A model generated the notes under the pieces. The model searched no databases, had not been told where the DNA came from, and saw only the letters and a program-made list of their open reading frames with translations. A DNA stretch of 64,000 nucleotides from Ampullaceana balthica (lineage: Eukaryota > Mollusca > Gastropoda > Lymnaeidae): positions 73,984 to 137,983 of the forward strand of contig CALYLW010000289.1 in assembly GCA_944989445.1 (NCBI GenBank), given 5' to 3'. Position numbers and translations under genes: made by a program. The stretch's first letter is position 1, and each line of letters opens with the position of its first letter. Below are positions 12,970 through 24,284 of the stretch, in pieces.

Positions 12970-13206
12970 ACAAGTAGGGACGAACAAAGAGGATGACACA
13001 AAAATAAAAACGAGCCTGAAAATTGATATACGAACAGGGACGAACCTTGAGGTTGACACAAGAATAAAAACGAACCTAAAAATTGATATGTTATTATCTC
13101 CATGTTAAGCGCCGTGAGCCCGGCTCCTTGCTGGGATACAGCGCTATTAAAATTATCAATTTATTATTATATTATTATTATTATATACGAACAGGGACGA
13201 ACCTTG
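12970..13206. repeat. 60-bp repeat interrupted by an insertion
   Basis: Two adjacent copies (about 12970-13029 and 13030-13089) carry gggacgaaccttgaggttg and end in aaaattgatat. A third starts at 13186 with acgaacagggacgaacctt and stops after about 20 bp. The third is separated from the second by a foreign 95-bp segment, described separately. Without it the repeat would be continuous. Confidence 0.75.
13090..13185 (+). mobile_element. Truncated SINE or LINE 3-prime tail inserted in the 60-bp repeat
   Basis: The insert has the layout typical of invertebrate SINE/LINE tails: gcgccgtgagcccggctcc, then gggatacagcgctattaaaa, then (TTA)n. GCGC..TGAG..GCGCTAT..(TTA)n is a shared 3-prime tail in several metazoan SINE families. 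The insert begins immediately after gatat and ends at tatat, so a 4-5 bp AT duplication is likely. The tRNA-like head is absent, so the copy is 5-prime truncated. Confidence 0.65.
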
Positions 13207-13856
13207 AAAACAAAACAAAACAAACAATAATTTCTTTTGGGGTGAGTGGAGTTGTCCTGGTCATGCTCATTAGTTCCGCCCCTGAAACAAGAAGCTCCCC
13301 TCCCTCTGCACTGCCCCCCCCCACGCCATACCATTAAGACAACATCATCCACTTAGATCCATTTTAAAAATTGTGTTCGCCGCCATAGTCGATTACGTCA
13401 TAAGTGCAGCTCGTCTTAATCTCCAAGCCATAGGCCTAACTCGAACAAGACATCCTAAAGTTCAGCAGCAGCCATTGACAAACCTATCATGGCGTCCAGT
13501 TGCACGTGTGAGTCAAAACAAGTGACATATCGAATCAGCTGTGACGTGAGCAACAATGGTGCTACCCTCCCGGGCATGCGCAGTGAATGCTTTTAACGTT
13601 AACAGCAGTTCTAAGCTTAGAAGTTCAGTCATCAAGAAACCATACAACGGCTCAGAAAAGTAAACAAGTGAGCAGGTGGGGGAGAGTAAAGGGTAAATGG
13701 AAACATCACATCACGTGAATTCGTTTTATAGGTAGTAATGGGTAATAGGTAAGTCTTGACAAAAGCCAGGATGACATCAATAATGTCTGTTAGGTCTACA
13801 GTCTACAGTAGTGAAATTTTTTTTGAACTTGAAAAAGCACATAAAGATGGTAGTAG
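13207..13856. other. Unique DNA, no gene recognised
   Basis: Mixed unique sequence including a C-rich patch at 13295-13325 and the segment 13370-13610 of moderate GC with several CG dinucleotides. No exon or RNA structure is evident. Confidence 0.3.
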
Positions 13857-14105
13857 TTGGTTGGAAAGCGGATGGTAACTATTGGTTGGAATAGCGAGTT
13901 GTAACAATTCGCTGGAATAGCGGGTGATAACAATTTGTTAGAATAGTGGGTGGTAACAATTGTTTGGAACAGCGGGGTGTAACAGTTGGTTGAAATTGCG
14001 GGTTGTAACAATTTGTTGGAGTAGCGGGTGGTACCAATAGTTTGGAATAGCGGATTGTAACAATGTGGTGGAAATTCGGGTTATACGATGGAATAGCGAA
14101 CTGCG
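13857..14105. repeat. 26-bp degenerate minisatellite, about 9 copies
   Basis: The unit is ggaatagcgggttgtaacaa plus tttgtt. Every copy differs by several bases, so it is an old array. The period is clear because tagcgg and gtaacaa recur every 26 bp. Confidence 0.85.
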
Positions 14106-14337
14106 CCTAAATGGTGAACAATTGGTCGGGACAAGAGCCTTGGCTAGACTACCCTTGCGGAAGTTGTGGAAGACATGACTTAATGAAATGACGTTATCCG
14201 GACTTCCCAGAGTGAAACCGGAAAGGTGGATGCCACACCGAGCCGAGACTCAGTTGAGGTCCATAAAAACCCAGGTGTCAGAAATAAAACGGTTCTCATT
14301 GCGGTACCTGTAGCATGCCACCAGGCACGGTTAAGGT

Positions 14338-14435
14338 GGACCAACTGTCAACGACGTTCACTTTTAACATGGACCAACTGTCAACAACATTCACTGTTCA
14401 CATGGCCCGACAGTCAACAACAGACCGGCTAACGT
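14338..14435. repeat. 33-bp repeat, about 3 copies
   Basis: Copies start at 14338, 14371 and 14404 with ggaccaactgtcaacgacgt then tcacttttaacat. The third is diverged. Confidence 0.8.
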
Positions 14436-15288
14436 GGACCGCCGACATGTCTACTGGCAGCAGTGAAAACACTAGCTGTCGTTAAAAACGATAAGACGCC
14501 GAGGGCCGTGCACACAACTCGTGGAGTTCGGGGGATGGTGCCGTCTATTGTTTTGGATAGCGTTGCCGTGCAGTTACCGGCCTGCTTGAATAAATTAACC
14601 ACGAAGCTAGAACCATCGCGTGGTTAAATTGGTCTCAGTGCGTGTGTTACAAGTGGGGACACACTGTTCGTCAGGGGCGTGACAGCCGTGAGGGTTTGCC
14701 ATCGCTGGGAACCGTTCACGTTCTCATCGGGTCTGAAACACGGTCGAGTTGGGTAAACGTGTTTTAAACAGGTGCAGTGGCGTAACTAGATACACCTTTT
14801 GTCTTCCTTCGTCAGTAGAAACAAAGAACAAGGTTTCGGGGTGCTAGAGTCTTAAAGAAATCCAGTAGCACTACTGACGTCACTACTGACAGAAACAGGA
14901 TAAAATTCGAACACGATTCAGATTTTCAAAAAAATAAATAAATAATAAAATGTAAAAAAAAATGAATGAAAACTCATTTTGTTCAATTTAGATTGACTTG
15001 AATAAATAGATCGTTTACCAAGCGTTACTCTATACGCGCACTATTTTCCAACCCTCTTTTTCTTCACGCGCTCTTGCTGCAGACCTGTAACCCTCTGTAT
15101 TTTTATTCCTATTGTATTGTCTATGTTTCAAGCGATGTGAACATCCACTGAGAATGTTTACCAGGGAAATAGAGAGAAGAATTGTAATTTTTTTATTAAG
15201 GGTACTGTTGTTTTCATAAAAATAATTAACATAATTTTAAGTTTTGACATCTACGAGGGAAGTCAAAGGCTATTGCCGCCATTCTCAT
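14436..15288. other. Unique DNA with one transposon-like end
   Basis: GC-balanced in 14440-14760, AT-rich afterwards. The sequence cagtggcgtaactag at about 14778 resembles the terminal inverted repeat of many hAT elements, but I find no matching partner, so it may be a solo end or chance. TGACGTCA lies at 14875-14882. Confidence 0.25.
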
Positions 15289-15370
15289 CGACACTCACAC
15301 CGCAACGCACATCGACACTCACACGCAACGCACATCGACACACACACAATGCAACACACATCAACACACT
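15289..15370. repeat. 23-bp CA-rich repeat, about 3-4 copies
   Basis: Copies of atcgacactcacacgcaacg plus cac with small indels. Confidence 0.75.
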
Positions 15371-15401
15371 CATAACTTAGCTCACAATGAGCCTGGGCCT
15401 T

Positions 15402-15499
15402 CATGAAATACAAGAAAGAGAAGATATGCAAGTATCGTAACACACACAATCATGAAATACAAGAAAGAGAAGATATGCAAGTATCGTAACACACACAAT
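15402..15499. repeat. Perfect 49-bp tandem duplication
   Basis: Bases 15402-15450 and 15451-15499 are identical (beginning catgaaatacaagaaagaga). A two-copy array without differences implies a very recent duplication. Confidence 0.95.
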
Positions 15500-15977
15500 T
15501 CCCACAACACACATAAGCGCCACATATAGACACAGATAAAGAAGGGATCTGAACTTGCGACAAATAGAAAAATGTAATCTATCGATTTTACGTGCACCCC
15601 GACGCTCCCTCTCTACTTGTCTGCCAGATTTAATTTCTCAATTGTTGCCGTGCGAGTACAAAGATGAGAAACTGTTTGCTCCAAACTGGCAGGGTTGACA
15701 GAAGTAAATTATGAGAACGAGGCAGTAATGTACTCCGAGAGACGGAGAAATGACCTCCCTTAGATTTGGAAGCGTAGAACGCGGGCAAAAGGGATAAGTG
15801 AAGTCTGATTAAAAGACATGTTCGCAAGTAAAGAAGAGTTGTCTGCACATAACACCCATGCCGTTATTATATGTAAAACCAACAAATATTTGGAAGGGGA
15901 TATAACCATCATGGGTTTATTCTATAAATTTATATTTTCTAATCAAAGTTATCTTACTTTTCAACAAAAAAATTATA
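15500..15977. other. Unique DNA, nothing recognised
   Basis: Ordinary AT-rich sequence. Frames of about 70 codons on the minus strand have no recognised domain. Confidence 0.3.
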
Positions 15978-16079
15978 GATACTTAGATGGATAACATGCA
16001 AACAGGGTATGTATGAGCTTGACAAGAAGTCTTGTCTGTTTCATGCATGCCCTGTTTGCATGTTATCCATCTACTTATC
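15978..16079 (+). other. 102-bp near-palindromic hairpin (MITE or small-RNA precursor-like)
   Basis: The left arm 15978-16026 and right arm 16031-16079 match over 41 of 49 positions with a 4-nt loop (aagt). The best stretch is tagatggataacatgcaaac plus aggg. Four of the eight differences would be G-U pairs in a plus-strand transcript, giving about 45 of 49 pairable positions. On the minus strand those four would be A-C mismatches. This could be a foldback MITE, the product of an inverted duplication, or a hairpin RNA gene. The very small loop is unlike a typical animal microRNA precursor. No flanking duplication is clear. Confidence 0.7.
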
Positions 16080-16948
16080 AGAAACTTTCAACTGGTTATA
16101 TATAGTCTAATGCCATTTTGCTGTCATTACATAGTCTAAAATCGTGGTGCTGTCAGCACACCCGACGTATTGCACACACATAGTTCAGCAGCAAGAAAAG
16201 TCTTAACACCAAAAAAATAAAATCATTTAAAAAAAAATCATCCATATATTGTTAAGAATAATGATAAAAAGGAAAATCCAACTTACCTTACAAAATTTCA
16301 CTAGCCGATACAGAAGTATTTTGTCAGATCAGACAGGCAGATGATGTGAAATCACGTAAAACTAAAATAATCCAATAATCCAATAAGCTTGATAATCCAA
16401 AAAACGAATAACGACCAGTCCAAAAGTATCCAGGAAAGACCAAAGAGAAATAATATCAATTTTACAACTTCTCTTAGTAGTTGATATTAAACATCAAGCC
16501 GCGCTTAGAGAATAGATCAAGTTGTCACTAAAAACAAAGTATTCCGTGATTAAATCCACTTCCGATGGTCCGTGAAATCGCGGGCACAGTTGCTAGTAGC
16601 GGATCTATTTGCTTTCCCTCCTTAACTTGCTCCACAAAAAGAAATAGGAAACTATCTCATCACGTGATCACATGTAGTAGACGCAGATGAATCTCCCGAG
16701 AGAAGACGAAGACAGGCGGGCTGAGTGAGTTAGATCAGCGAGTACAGACGAGGCGGTCAAAGGTCCAAGTCTTTTATCAACATCACCGCACTCTCTGATC
16801 AGGGACTTAAACATCAATATACAATTAACAATTAAATGTTTATTTTTACTTAATCCGTAAAACTGATGAAGTTTGACATCCTTCTAGACCCCAAACCAAG
16901 TTGAAAACAAAAGGTCAGGCCAGTACCTTTTGTGACTTTTATATAATA
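16080..16948. other. Unique DNA next to a Helitron
   Basis: AT-rich at first, then GC-balanced at about 16550-16800. A nuclear-receptor DR1-like site, cggtcaaaggtcc, lies at 16754-16766. No gene was recognised. Confidence 0.3.
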
Positions 16949-17885
16949 CTAGGGGCAAGTACCCGGCTTCGCCCAGGTTTAACAACAACAGCAACAACAA
17001 CAAAAACAACAACATCAACAAAACAACAAAAACAAACAACAAAAACAAAACAACAACAAAGCAAAAACAACAAAACAACAACCACAAAACAACAACAGCA
17101 ACAACAACAGCAACAACGACAAAACCAACAACAGAAACAGCAACAGCAACAAAAAAACAAAACAACAACAAAAACAACAAAATCAACAACAAAATCAACA
17201 ACAAAACAACTACAACAACAACAGCAATAACAACAAAGCAACAACAACAAAACAACAACTACAACAGCAACAACAACAAAGCAATAACAACATGAAGGAC
17301 ATTGTCGTCGCAGGGCAAGGGATGTGGACAACAACAACAACAGCAAAAACAACACAAAAGCAACAACAGCAACAACAACAGCAACAACAACAGCAACAAC
17401 AACAAAAACAACAACAGCAACAAAAACAAAACAACAACAAAACATCAACAAAACATCAACTACAAAACAACAACAAAACAACAACTACAACAACAACAGC
17501 AACAACAACAAAGCAACAACAACAAAACAACAACTACAACAACAAAAGCAACAAAGCAACAACAACAAAAAATTTATTTTATGGCGATCATCGCCTTCTT
17601 GTTAATCTCGACACCAAAATGTTTATTAATTTGCGTCATTATTTTACGTCTTAATTTTCAATAATTTTTATTTTATATAGCTCATATAGGGAAAAACTAC
17701 ATTTTGGGCCCCCGGCCCCCAGTATCTTATATATATGGAACGAAACCTGTTTAATAACCTTTCCGGTATAATTTTGTGTACGTGTACCAAATTTCACGTT
17801 ATTTGGTTGTCTGGATCTTGAGTTATTAGGGAACAGACAGACAGACAGACAACAAATGCGTCTTATATGTATAGAGATATAGAGA
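16949..17885 (-). mobile_element. Non-autonomous Helitron carrying a CAA repeat
   Basis: Read on the minus strand, the element starts TCTCTATATCTCTATACA at about 17885, preceded by A. It has a (CTGT)n block at 17830-17852 and a segment at 17700-17830. It ends at 16949 with cctgggcgaagccggg (a short hairpin) followed by tacttgcccCTAG and a host T. TC...hairpin-CTAG between A and T is the Helitron signature. The interior, 16980-17570, is almost all CAA-type repeat. No helicase or Rep coding is present, so it depends on a partner element. The exact 5-prime base is uncertain by about 8 bp because TCTC is repeated. Confidence 0.68.
16980..17570. repeat. (CAA)n/(CAG)n-type microsatellite inside a Helitron
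   Basis: About 590 bp of aacaacaac with agc, aaa and act interruptions. It is broken once at 17288-17330 by a 43-bp unique segment (gaaggacattgtcgtcgcag and on). Glutamine- and asparagine-rich frames on the plus strand and valine- or cysteine-rich frames on the minus strand are artefacts of this tract. Confidence 0.95.
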
Positions 17886-18344
17886 TGCTTGCTCTTGCAC
17901 CATGATTTTTCATCCTGAGCCCCTTTTTCGCTCCGCGGGGGTACATTTTTTGGAAATTATTTAATTTTTACCCTTTATTAAGTTTATTTAAGTCCATATA
18001 CATCATATAAAAACAGTAAACATGTTAAAATGTTAATAATTTAGAAAATGAAAATTAGGGTAGTTGACCCCTTTAAGTATTTATAAAATGTGTCCGCGCA
18101 AGTCGAACATTTGAAAACAAGAAATATGAAAATGTATCTAGTGGTAGTTGTCCAGCAAAACCTTTTTAAGCCGATTCTTAGTGATCGCGGTTTTCTGAGG
18201 TCAAAATATTGGGTAAATTGATACAAAAAATGATGTTTTTTTAAAGCAATATTAAGGGGGGGGGGATAAAATTATTTGAACGATTCAAACACAGTAAGCC
18301 ACAGATGATGAAACATAATTTAGGAAGATACGATCGAATTTAAC
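17886..18344. other. Unique AT-rich DNA
   Basis: No gene was recognised; a G10 run lies at about 18256-18265. Confidence 0.3.
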
Positions 18345-18600
18345 ACGATGGAAGATATAATGATGGGATATACCGTGATTGAAGATACAATGATGACTGA
18401 TACCATTGAGATAGATACCATGGCCATGATGAAAGATACAATGATGGAAGATACAATGATGGAAGATACAATGATGACAGATACCATTAAGATAGATACC
18501 ATGGCCACGATGAAAGATACAATGATGTAAGATACAATGATGACAGACACCATTAAGATAGATACCATGAGGAAAGATACAATGATAGAAGATACCAGGT
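18345..18600. repeat. Degenerate 15-bp/composite minisatellite
   Basis: Short units gaagatacaatgatg alternate with acagataccattaagatag plus ataccatg. The longer composite (from one ccatggcca to the next, about 75 bp) occurs about three times. The array is imperfect and old. Confidence 0.8.
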
Positions 18601-21600
18601 CACCAGTGCTTCTAATAGGAGTATGTATTTGTTTCATTAATGTATGAATGGAAGGATACAAACTAAATATCAAATGATAACTGGACTCTGGACACTTATG
18701 ACGGAGGTAGTTGGTAGCACGCGCCCCAACACTGCCCCCCCCCCGCAGTACTGAAATCATCAGACTCCAATAACAGGGAGTCACAGCTGAGGTCGGGGAG
18801 GTGGGGGGAGAGAGGGGTTGGGAGCCAGCGTGTTTGTAATCCAGCAGAAATATGTCCACAAGAATCATGGTACCAGAGTCTCTCAGCACGGAGCGCAAGT
18901 CATTCAAACAAAGATGGCCGGTGTTGGGTATCACAGTGACAACAATGGACAACACGCGTCTGATGGGCTGGCAGGGTTTATCATAACATGGCTAGCCGGC
19001 CGGACAATGTGAGACTAGGTGGACGGACAGGCAAGGCGAGCTGGACCGGCGGCTAGCTGGACGGACAATGGTATCATCTGAAGATGGTTTTTCAATTTAT
19101 CTGCCTTAACTTCTACATTTAATAAAATGTGGGTGGGGGTATATGTATATATCATCATTTGATTTGACATGTCACTCAAAGTCTATCAGAGATTAAGGAT
19201 TTTTTCGTATATCAAAATATATAGTTCAAACATTTTCTTCATGGACATATTTATGTTCAGCACGAGAATAATTAATAAAGCCAACAATCTAACAACTAAA
19301 ACAAAGGAAACAGAAAATATCGGAAGTATATTTCCAGCGTGAAATTGATTAAAAATCTTATGTATTTAAACAGTGACTCTAAATGAATACCCAATCATCT
19401 ATGGTTAAGCCTCGAAATATTCATTGAAAAGTTCCTACTATAATTCTTTGTCATTGAAAAAAAAATATTGAATGAAAAGTTTGGGTATAGTAAAAATAAA
19501 TGAAACCAATACGAGCACAGTCCTATTCACGATCAGTATAAAATAAAATAGATAAAACTAGCCTTATAGTGAATTACATTACATTCATACCGCACTGAGT
19601 ATTAGAGGGGTAGGCGGGTGGAGGGGGACAACAACTTTTTATGAGTGCTAATTTGAGCGCGTCAATAAAACAATAGGTAAACCGCTTATTGCACACCACA
19701 CTTTGCACACCGCGCTTTGAGTAGCGCCTTCTTCACATAACGCCTCGCGCACCCCTATAGTTTTAGTGGGTATAGAATCGCTAAGTTCCATCCTGAAATT
19801 AACGCATAAATCTGGCTTCATCACGGTAAGGTATTACTGAGTAAGGGATTTCAGGCTAAATGTTCAAGTCAATTTGTGTGCAGCGCTGTTAGACCGCGTA
19901 AACGGCTCGACCCCTGGAAGGCTAACCATTTTTTGGACCATTACCTTAACCCTTACCTCTAATTTTATCCCGTTTCAGCAAAAGTACACAACTTCTAAAG
20001 ACGCGTTGATTCAATTAATACAATCCATTTTCCCCCCTAGCTTTAATAAGCATCACTCCTGTTCATAGAACGCCACACTAAACAAATAAAATATTTTAAA
20101 CTAAACAAAACAACTTCTGATAGTTGATATGATATTTCATAATATCTATTTATACCCACTTTTTTTAAACGGATCTTTTTCTTATACTCATATATTGGTC
20201 TTTTGAAAAGTGACAATTATATATATTTTTTTAAATGTCAATAAACAAACTGATGTTAACATGACTAGACTTTACCCGTTTGGAAGTAACTGTTGAATAT
20301 TATCCGTGTAGTCAGAGAACAAGTCACAATGACACAGTAATAGTTCCAGAGATAGGGAGAAGTCGACCTACTCTCCCCTAAAAAAAAACCCACAAGAATC
20401 CAAATATTCCGCGGGAATGCAAACTCGTACGTCCCTACGTGCTCAGCACCTTTCTAGGGCCAGCCCTCAATCACGAGCGTTCGCCAGGCACCCGACCTTA
20501 TCCTCGGTCAATGGCAAGCGGGCCGTTCACGTTTCAAGCCTCCCCGAGCGACACATGAACGCGCGCTGCTCTCACATCCCACCGGTAACACGGGCATCCT
20601 GCTCACTCGTGGTTACCGCCTACCTACCGACTCTTGTGGGGGCTCCGAAACAACCGAGAGAGTGCTGAGGGCGGGGGTTGCAGCTTTCAAAAAAATGTGT
20701 CAAATACAGAAATATTACTGGAATTTGAGGAATTTATACTTGATAAGATGGTTTCATGTCAAAACTAAACTAAGGAAATTGTCTTTGAAAAATTTATGGC
20801 GCGATTATATGATAAATCATGCACGAAATTTTTATTGCTTTGCATTGTCGCTCACTTTTTATAAAGACGGAATATGACTTGAATAAATTTATACCTGATC
20901 ACAAACTGACATAAGTCATAAGGGAATTGACTGATCAACAAACAGAAGAAATAACAAACACAAAGAAAGAGTAAATTAGATAGAGTGATTGCCCATGTCC
21001 GGGTTCAGGGGCCCGTGAACCACCTGACTCCAACCATCTCCTTAATTTCTATCTTGCTTAATTAACTTGTATAGATTTTATCTAGGCACCGTTCAAGCAG
21101 ATTAAACGGTGTGCGTGAATGCGTGTGCGTGGATAAGTGGTGGTACACATGAGTGTATGGCCGTATGTGAGAGCACGGATGGCGTGTGAGTGGCTGAATG
21201 TATGCGCGTATCTGTGTGTGTAGATGTAGGTCGCAAGTTTCTCAGCTAGAGCCGAGCTTTCCTAATCAATGATCGGCCAAGATCTCCATCGAGCCCACTT
21301 GGCGAGGGCATTGTTTTCCTCCAACCCAAGGTCTTTAAGTCTACAGACATCCAGGTCCAGGCGTGTGGTCAACTTTGCAAGTCACTGGTCATTTCCAAGG
21401 GTTGAGACAATGATGTTTTGTTGTTTCCGTCATTATTCAGGAAAATTTTACATAATGGACACAAATTTGGTATGGTGGGAAGGGGGTGTCAATAGAATAC
21501 GTGGAGATTAGATGCATTTATCTCAGGGATCTTGTCATTTACATTTGAATTGTGTTGTAGAGTGACATCTTTTTATATATCTCATTACAACCACTTCCAT

Positions 21601-21602
21601 TC
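18601..21602. other. 3-kb unique stretch with a GC-rich island
   Basis: Mostly AT-rich, with no array and no clear transposon end. Bases 20410-20665 are clearly GC-richer and CpG-containing (for example agcgttcgccaggcacccga) and carry an 83-codon frame at 20417-20668. They could be an exon, promoter or conserved element, but I recognise no domain. Two similar words, gctagc-ccggacaatg and gctagctggacggacaatg, flank about 60 bp at 18990-19070. Confidence 0.3.
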
Positions 21603-22081
21603 CCAAACTACCTCCCACCTCAAACTACCTCCCACCTCAAACTACCTCCCACCTCAAACTACCTCCCACCTCAAACTACCTCCCACCTCAAACTACCTCC
21701 CACCTCAAACTACCTCCCACCTCAAACTACCTCCCACCTCAAACTACCTCCCACCTCAAACTACCTCCCACCTCAAACTACCTCCACCTCAAACTACCTC
21801 CCACCTCAAACTACCTCCCACCTCAAACTACCTCCCACCTCAAACTACCTCCCACCTCAAACTACCTCCCACCTCAAACTACCTACCACCTCAAACTACC
21901 TCCCACCTCAAACTACCTCCCACCTCAAACTACCTCCCACCTCAAACTACCTCCCACCTCAAACTACCTCCCACCTCAAAATACCTCCCACCTCAAACTA
22001 CCTCCCACCTCAAACTACCTACCACCTCAAACTACCTCCCACCTCAAACTACCTCCCACCTCAAACTACCTTCCACCTAAC
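21603..22081. repeat. 17-bp minisatellite, about 28 copies
   Basis: The unit is aaactacctcccacctc. It is extremely uniform, with one 16-bp copy near 21783 and a few cctacc variants. The plus strand is pyrimidine-rich. The 182-codon frame through it is an artefact. Confidence 0.97.
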
Positions 22082-23526
22082 TACCCCCACCCTCCACAAC
22101 AAAACCGTTAAACTAATCAGGTCTGTTGCCATGGTGACGTAGAAAGACATAATTACAATACTTTATTAACGACCTCTTGAGCACCTGGTTTACTGACCGC
22201 TTCACTGCACCAGTGGTTCCCAACATGGCGTTCGGGGTACTACTCTCTTCACCGCTCAACAAATCGCGTATTGAGTGAAGGCCTACCAAAGACAAGGGTT
22301 TAAGAATCGGGAAAATCCCAACTGCTCGTGACCTCGTAAATGACGCGTTAAAAATTCCTTGTTATTGAAAATGAAAACACGATCGGAATTTTGTAATTTT
22401 ACATATGTTTGCGTACAACATTTGACAACAATGATCATGTGTGGAGACAATGCCTGTGGCCAAGACTGGAGGAAATATGCGGTATTTCCTATCCGCCTAA
22501 ACCCCAGCCCCCACCATGTTTATAATGAGCTGTTTAAATATCCGCATCCTCTTGAGCCGGGAGAGACAGCCGGTCAAAGGTCACCGTCTCGCACGAGCGG
22601 TGCTGTCAGCTTTGGGGGCCAGCCGTCTGCGTGCGTGAGTTTCAATACGATTTCCGGTTTGAGCGGGACGAAAAGAAACGACTTAAATTACAAATGGCGG
22701 AAACAGGGCCGACCAAGGCACGACTGACCAAGCCATGACTGACCAAGGCATGACTGACGAAAGGACAGCTGGTTAAAAAGCCCGAGAGTTCAAAGAAGGT
22801 AACCGCAGCATGGCTGTGGAAATCAGCACTGGTCAATGGCTTGGCCTGTCAAATAAGCTTGTCAAAGCACGATTGTCTATTAATAGGAAAAATATGTGAA
22901 TAAATAAATTCACAGGTTAAATCATAATTAATTGTTTTTAACTTAGTATTTTTACATAAATCTACAAAATTACGCATGACATTATTTTCCAATGTTGGAA
23001 GTGACGTCAATGCGATCAGTTGATATTCTAGTCGCCATCATCTGCCACTCCCACTTGGCGAGATCTTTTATCGACGGTATGACGAGTGTTTCGGAGTGAA
23101 CAAGTGTCTTGTATTCTTCCCAAGATTGTGGTACCAAGCATTCTACCCCCCCCCCTTCAACGTTTCCAATTATCGTGTATTTTTCACGTCCAGGGACACC
23201 ATTACAGTTACCAAAATTGGGTGGTTTTTTTGGGTGGGGGTTGGAGAGGTCAAGTTACAATTTTAATATTTATAACCGGAAGAGCTCAGATGGCTTTTTT
23301 TTTCGTTGTGTATCCAAAATGCCAGGCTTTGTGGGGAGACCACTCTGAAATCTTAAAGTGATACCCAACACGTGCCGGGGAATGGAAGGATCGAAAAAAG
23401 GGTGTGTGGGGAGGGGGGCGGAGGGGGTACGGATCCGGCCGTGCAGCTAACATTGCAATTGTTATTAATGAATGGAACATGGGAACATGGGAACCACGGG
23501 TTAGGGATTAACATTAAGCCAAGCAT
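22082..23526. other. Unique DNA with a DR1-like site
   Basis: GC-balanced at 22440-22700, with a near-perfect nuclear-receptor DR1 site cggtcaaaggtca at 22571-22583. A 16-bp repeat (gactgaccaaggcat) occurs about three times at 22705-22757. TGACGTCA lies at 23002-23009. C- and G-runs lie at 23145-23160 and 23400-23430. No coding exon was recognised. Confidence 0.3.
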
Positions 23527-24284
23527 TTGGGATTCTGCAAGCAATCGGTGGCTTATTGGACGGCACTTTGGAGTACTGCAAGCAATCGGTGGCTTATCGG
23601 ACGGAACTTTAGAGTACTGCAAGCAATCGGTGGCTTATTGGACGGCACTTTGGAGTACTGCAAGCAATTGGTGGCTTATTGAACGGAACTTTGGAGTACT
23701 GCAAGCAATCGGTGGCTTATTGGACGGTACTTTGGGGCTCTGCAAGAAATCGGTGGCTTATTGGACGGCACTTTGGAGTACTGCAAGCAATCGGTGGCTT
23801 ATTGGACGGATTTTTGGAGTACTGCAAGCAATCGGTGGCTTATTGGACGGCACTTTGGAGTACTGCAAGCAATCGGTGGCTTATTGGACGGCATTTTGGA
23901 GTACTGCAAGCAGTCGGTGGCTTATTGGACGGCGCTTTGGAGTACTGCAAGCAATCGGTGGCTTATTGGACGGCACTTTGGGGCTCTGCAAGAAATCAGT
24001 GGCTTATTGGACGATACTTTGGAGTACTGCAAGCAATCGGTGGCTTATTGGACGGAACTTTGGAGTACTGCAAGCAATCGGTGGCTTATTGGGCGGCACT
24101 TTGGAGTACTGCAAGCAATCGGTGGCTTATTGGACGACACTTTGGAGTACTGCAAGCAATCGGTGGCTTATTGGACGGCACTTTGGAGTACTGCAAGCAA
24201 TCGGTGGCTTATTGGACGGCACTTTGGAGTACTGCAAGCAATCGGTGGCTTATTGGACGGCACTTTGGAGTACTGCAAGCAATC
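23527..24284. repeat. 41-bp minisatellite, about 18 copies
   Basis: The unit is gcaagcaatcggtggcttat plus tggacggcactttggagtac plus t. Some units carry ggggctctgcaagaaatc instead of ggagtactgcaagcaatc. The period of 41 and lack of stops leave all three plus frames open for 200-300 codons, so none is likely to be coding. A decayed extra copy lies beyond the LINE fragment at about 24824-24860. Confidence 0.96.

Noticed and set aside
14776..14800. A hAT element starting cagtggcgtaactag
   Set aside because: No matching inverted end or duplication was found in the neighbourhood, so it is only noted as a possible solo end.
16884..17654. Valine/cysteine-rich or glutamine-rich proteins
   Set aside because: They are read from CAA microsatellite inside a Helitron; every frame is open because the tract lacks stops.
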